From: an uncultured Planctomycetaceae bacterium | Lineage (GTDB): Bacteria > Planctomycetota > Planctomycetia > Pirellulales > UBA1268 | Assembly: GCA_903885855.1 (NCBI GenBank) | Contig: CAISKG010000644.1 | Location: forward strand, 1-5,835 | Length of the DNA stretch: 5,835 nucleotides | Reading direction: 5' to 3' | Shown here: one piece after another, positions 5,816 through 5,835 of the stretch | Layout: every line of letters starts with the position of its first letter | Numbering within the stretch: the first letter of the stretch is position 1 | Notes under the pieces: generated by a model | Databases searched by the model: none | What the model was told of the DNA's origin: nothing | Seen by the model: the letters and a program-made list of their open reading frames with translations, nothing else | Made by a program: the position numbers and the translations under genes

Positions 5816-5835
5816 CCCCCCCCCACCCCCACCCC
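5816..5835 (-). repeat. C-rich run at the window end (G-quadruplex motif on the minus strand)
   Basis: Nine C, A, five C, A, four C close the window. On the minus strand this reads G4-T-G5-T-G9, which meets the quadruplex pattern because the last run can be split. It is also a typical place for sequencing or assembly errors. Confidence 0.5.

Noticed and set aside
5789..5835. Possible start of a new plus-strand gene at the ATG at 5789
   Set aside because: It gives only 15 full codons, runs into the C-rich tract as poly-Pro, and has no clear ribosome binding site.

Overview
The window is about 5.8 kb of very GC-rich bacterial DNA. I estimate GC above 70% by eye and did not compute it. Third codon positions are almost always G or C, so long spurious open frames run antisense to every real gene. 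The DHH phosphoesterase (SHVRPDCDALGSELGM start, LDTSAWAQLG and VDHHVSEDDL segments) looks, from memory, like the planctomycete version of this protein. That, weak Shine-Dalgarno sites and an L-fuconate dehydratase suggest a high-GC member of the Planctomycetota. This is inference, not a database result.

Layout: four genes lie on the minus strand and one on the plus strand. Reading the minus strand 5'->3' (right to left): ribF (2955-3926), bifunctional riboflavin kinase/FAD synthetase; an nrnA-type DHH phosphoesterase (1906-2913); fucD (546-1841), L-fuconate dehydratase of the enolase superfamily; and the 5' part of a membrane-anchored Ala/Pro-rich protein (396 down to the window edge at 1). 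Gaps between the first three are 41 and 64 nt, consistent with one transcript. The gap before the fourth gene is 149 nt and holds a hairpin and a G-quadruplex-type motif, so that gene may be separate. Divergently from ribF, across 107 nt, the plus strand carries ppx (4034-5683), a Ppx/GppA exopolyphosphatase/guanosine pentaphosphate phosphatase with an HD-like C-terminal domain. The last 152 nt (5684-5835) are non-coding as far as I can see, rich in inverted repeats, and end in a C-rich run.

Function: ribF and nrnA are housekeeping genes (FAD/FMN synthesis; removal of pAp and very short RNAs) that sit near each other in many bacteria, often with rbfA, truB and infB, none of which is seen here. 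ppx also acts on phosphate-rich regulators (polyphosphate, pppGpp). fucD is a catabolic enzyme for L-fucose/L-fuconate and is the odd member of the group. I found no mobile element, CRISPR array, tRNA, rRNA or clear new defence or biosynthetic system. The region is mostly ordinary chromosomal core; the points worth checking are the Q-for-H change in the Ppx HD-like motif, the isolated fucD, uncertain starts of nrnA and ribF, and two G-quadruplex motifs.
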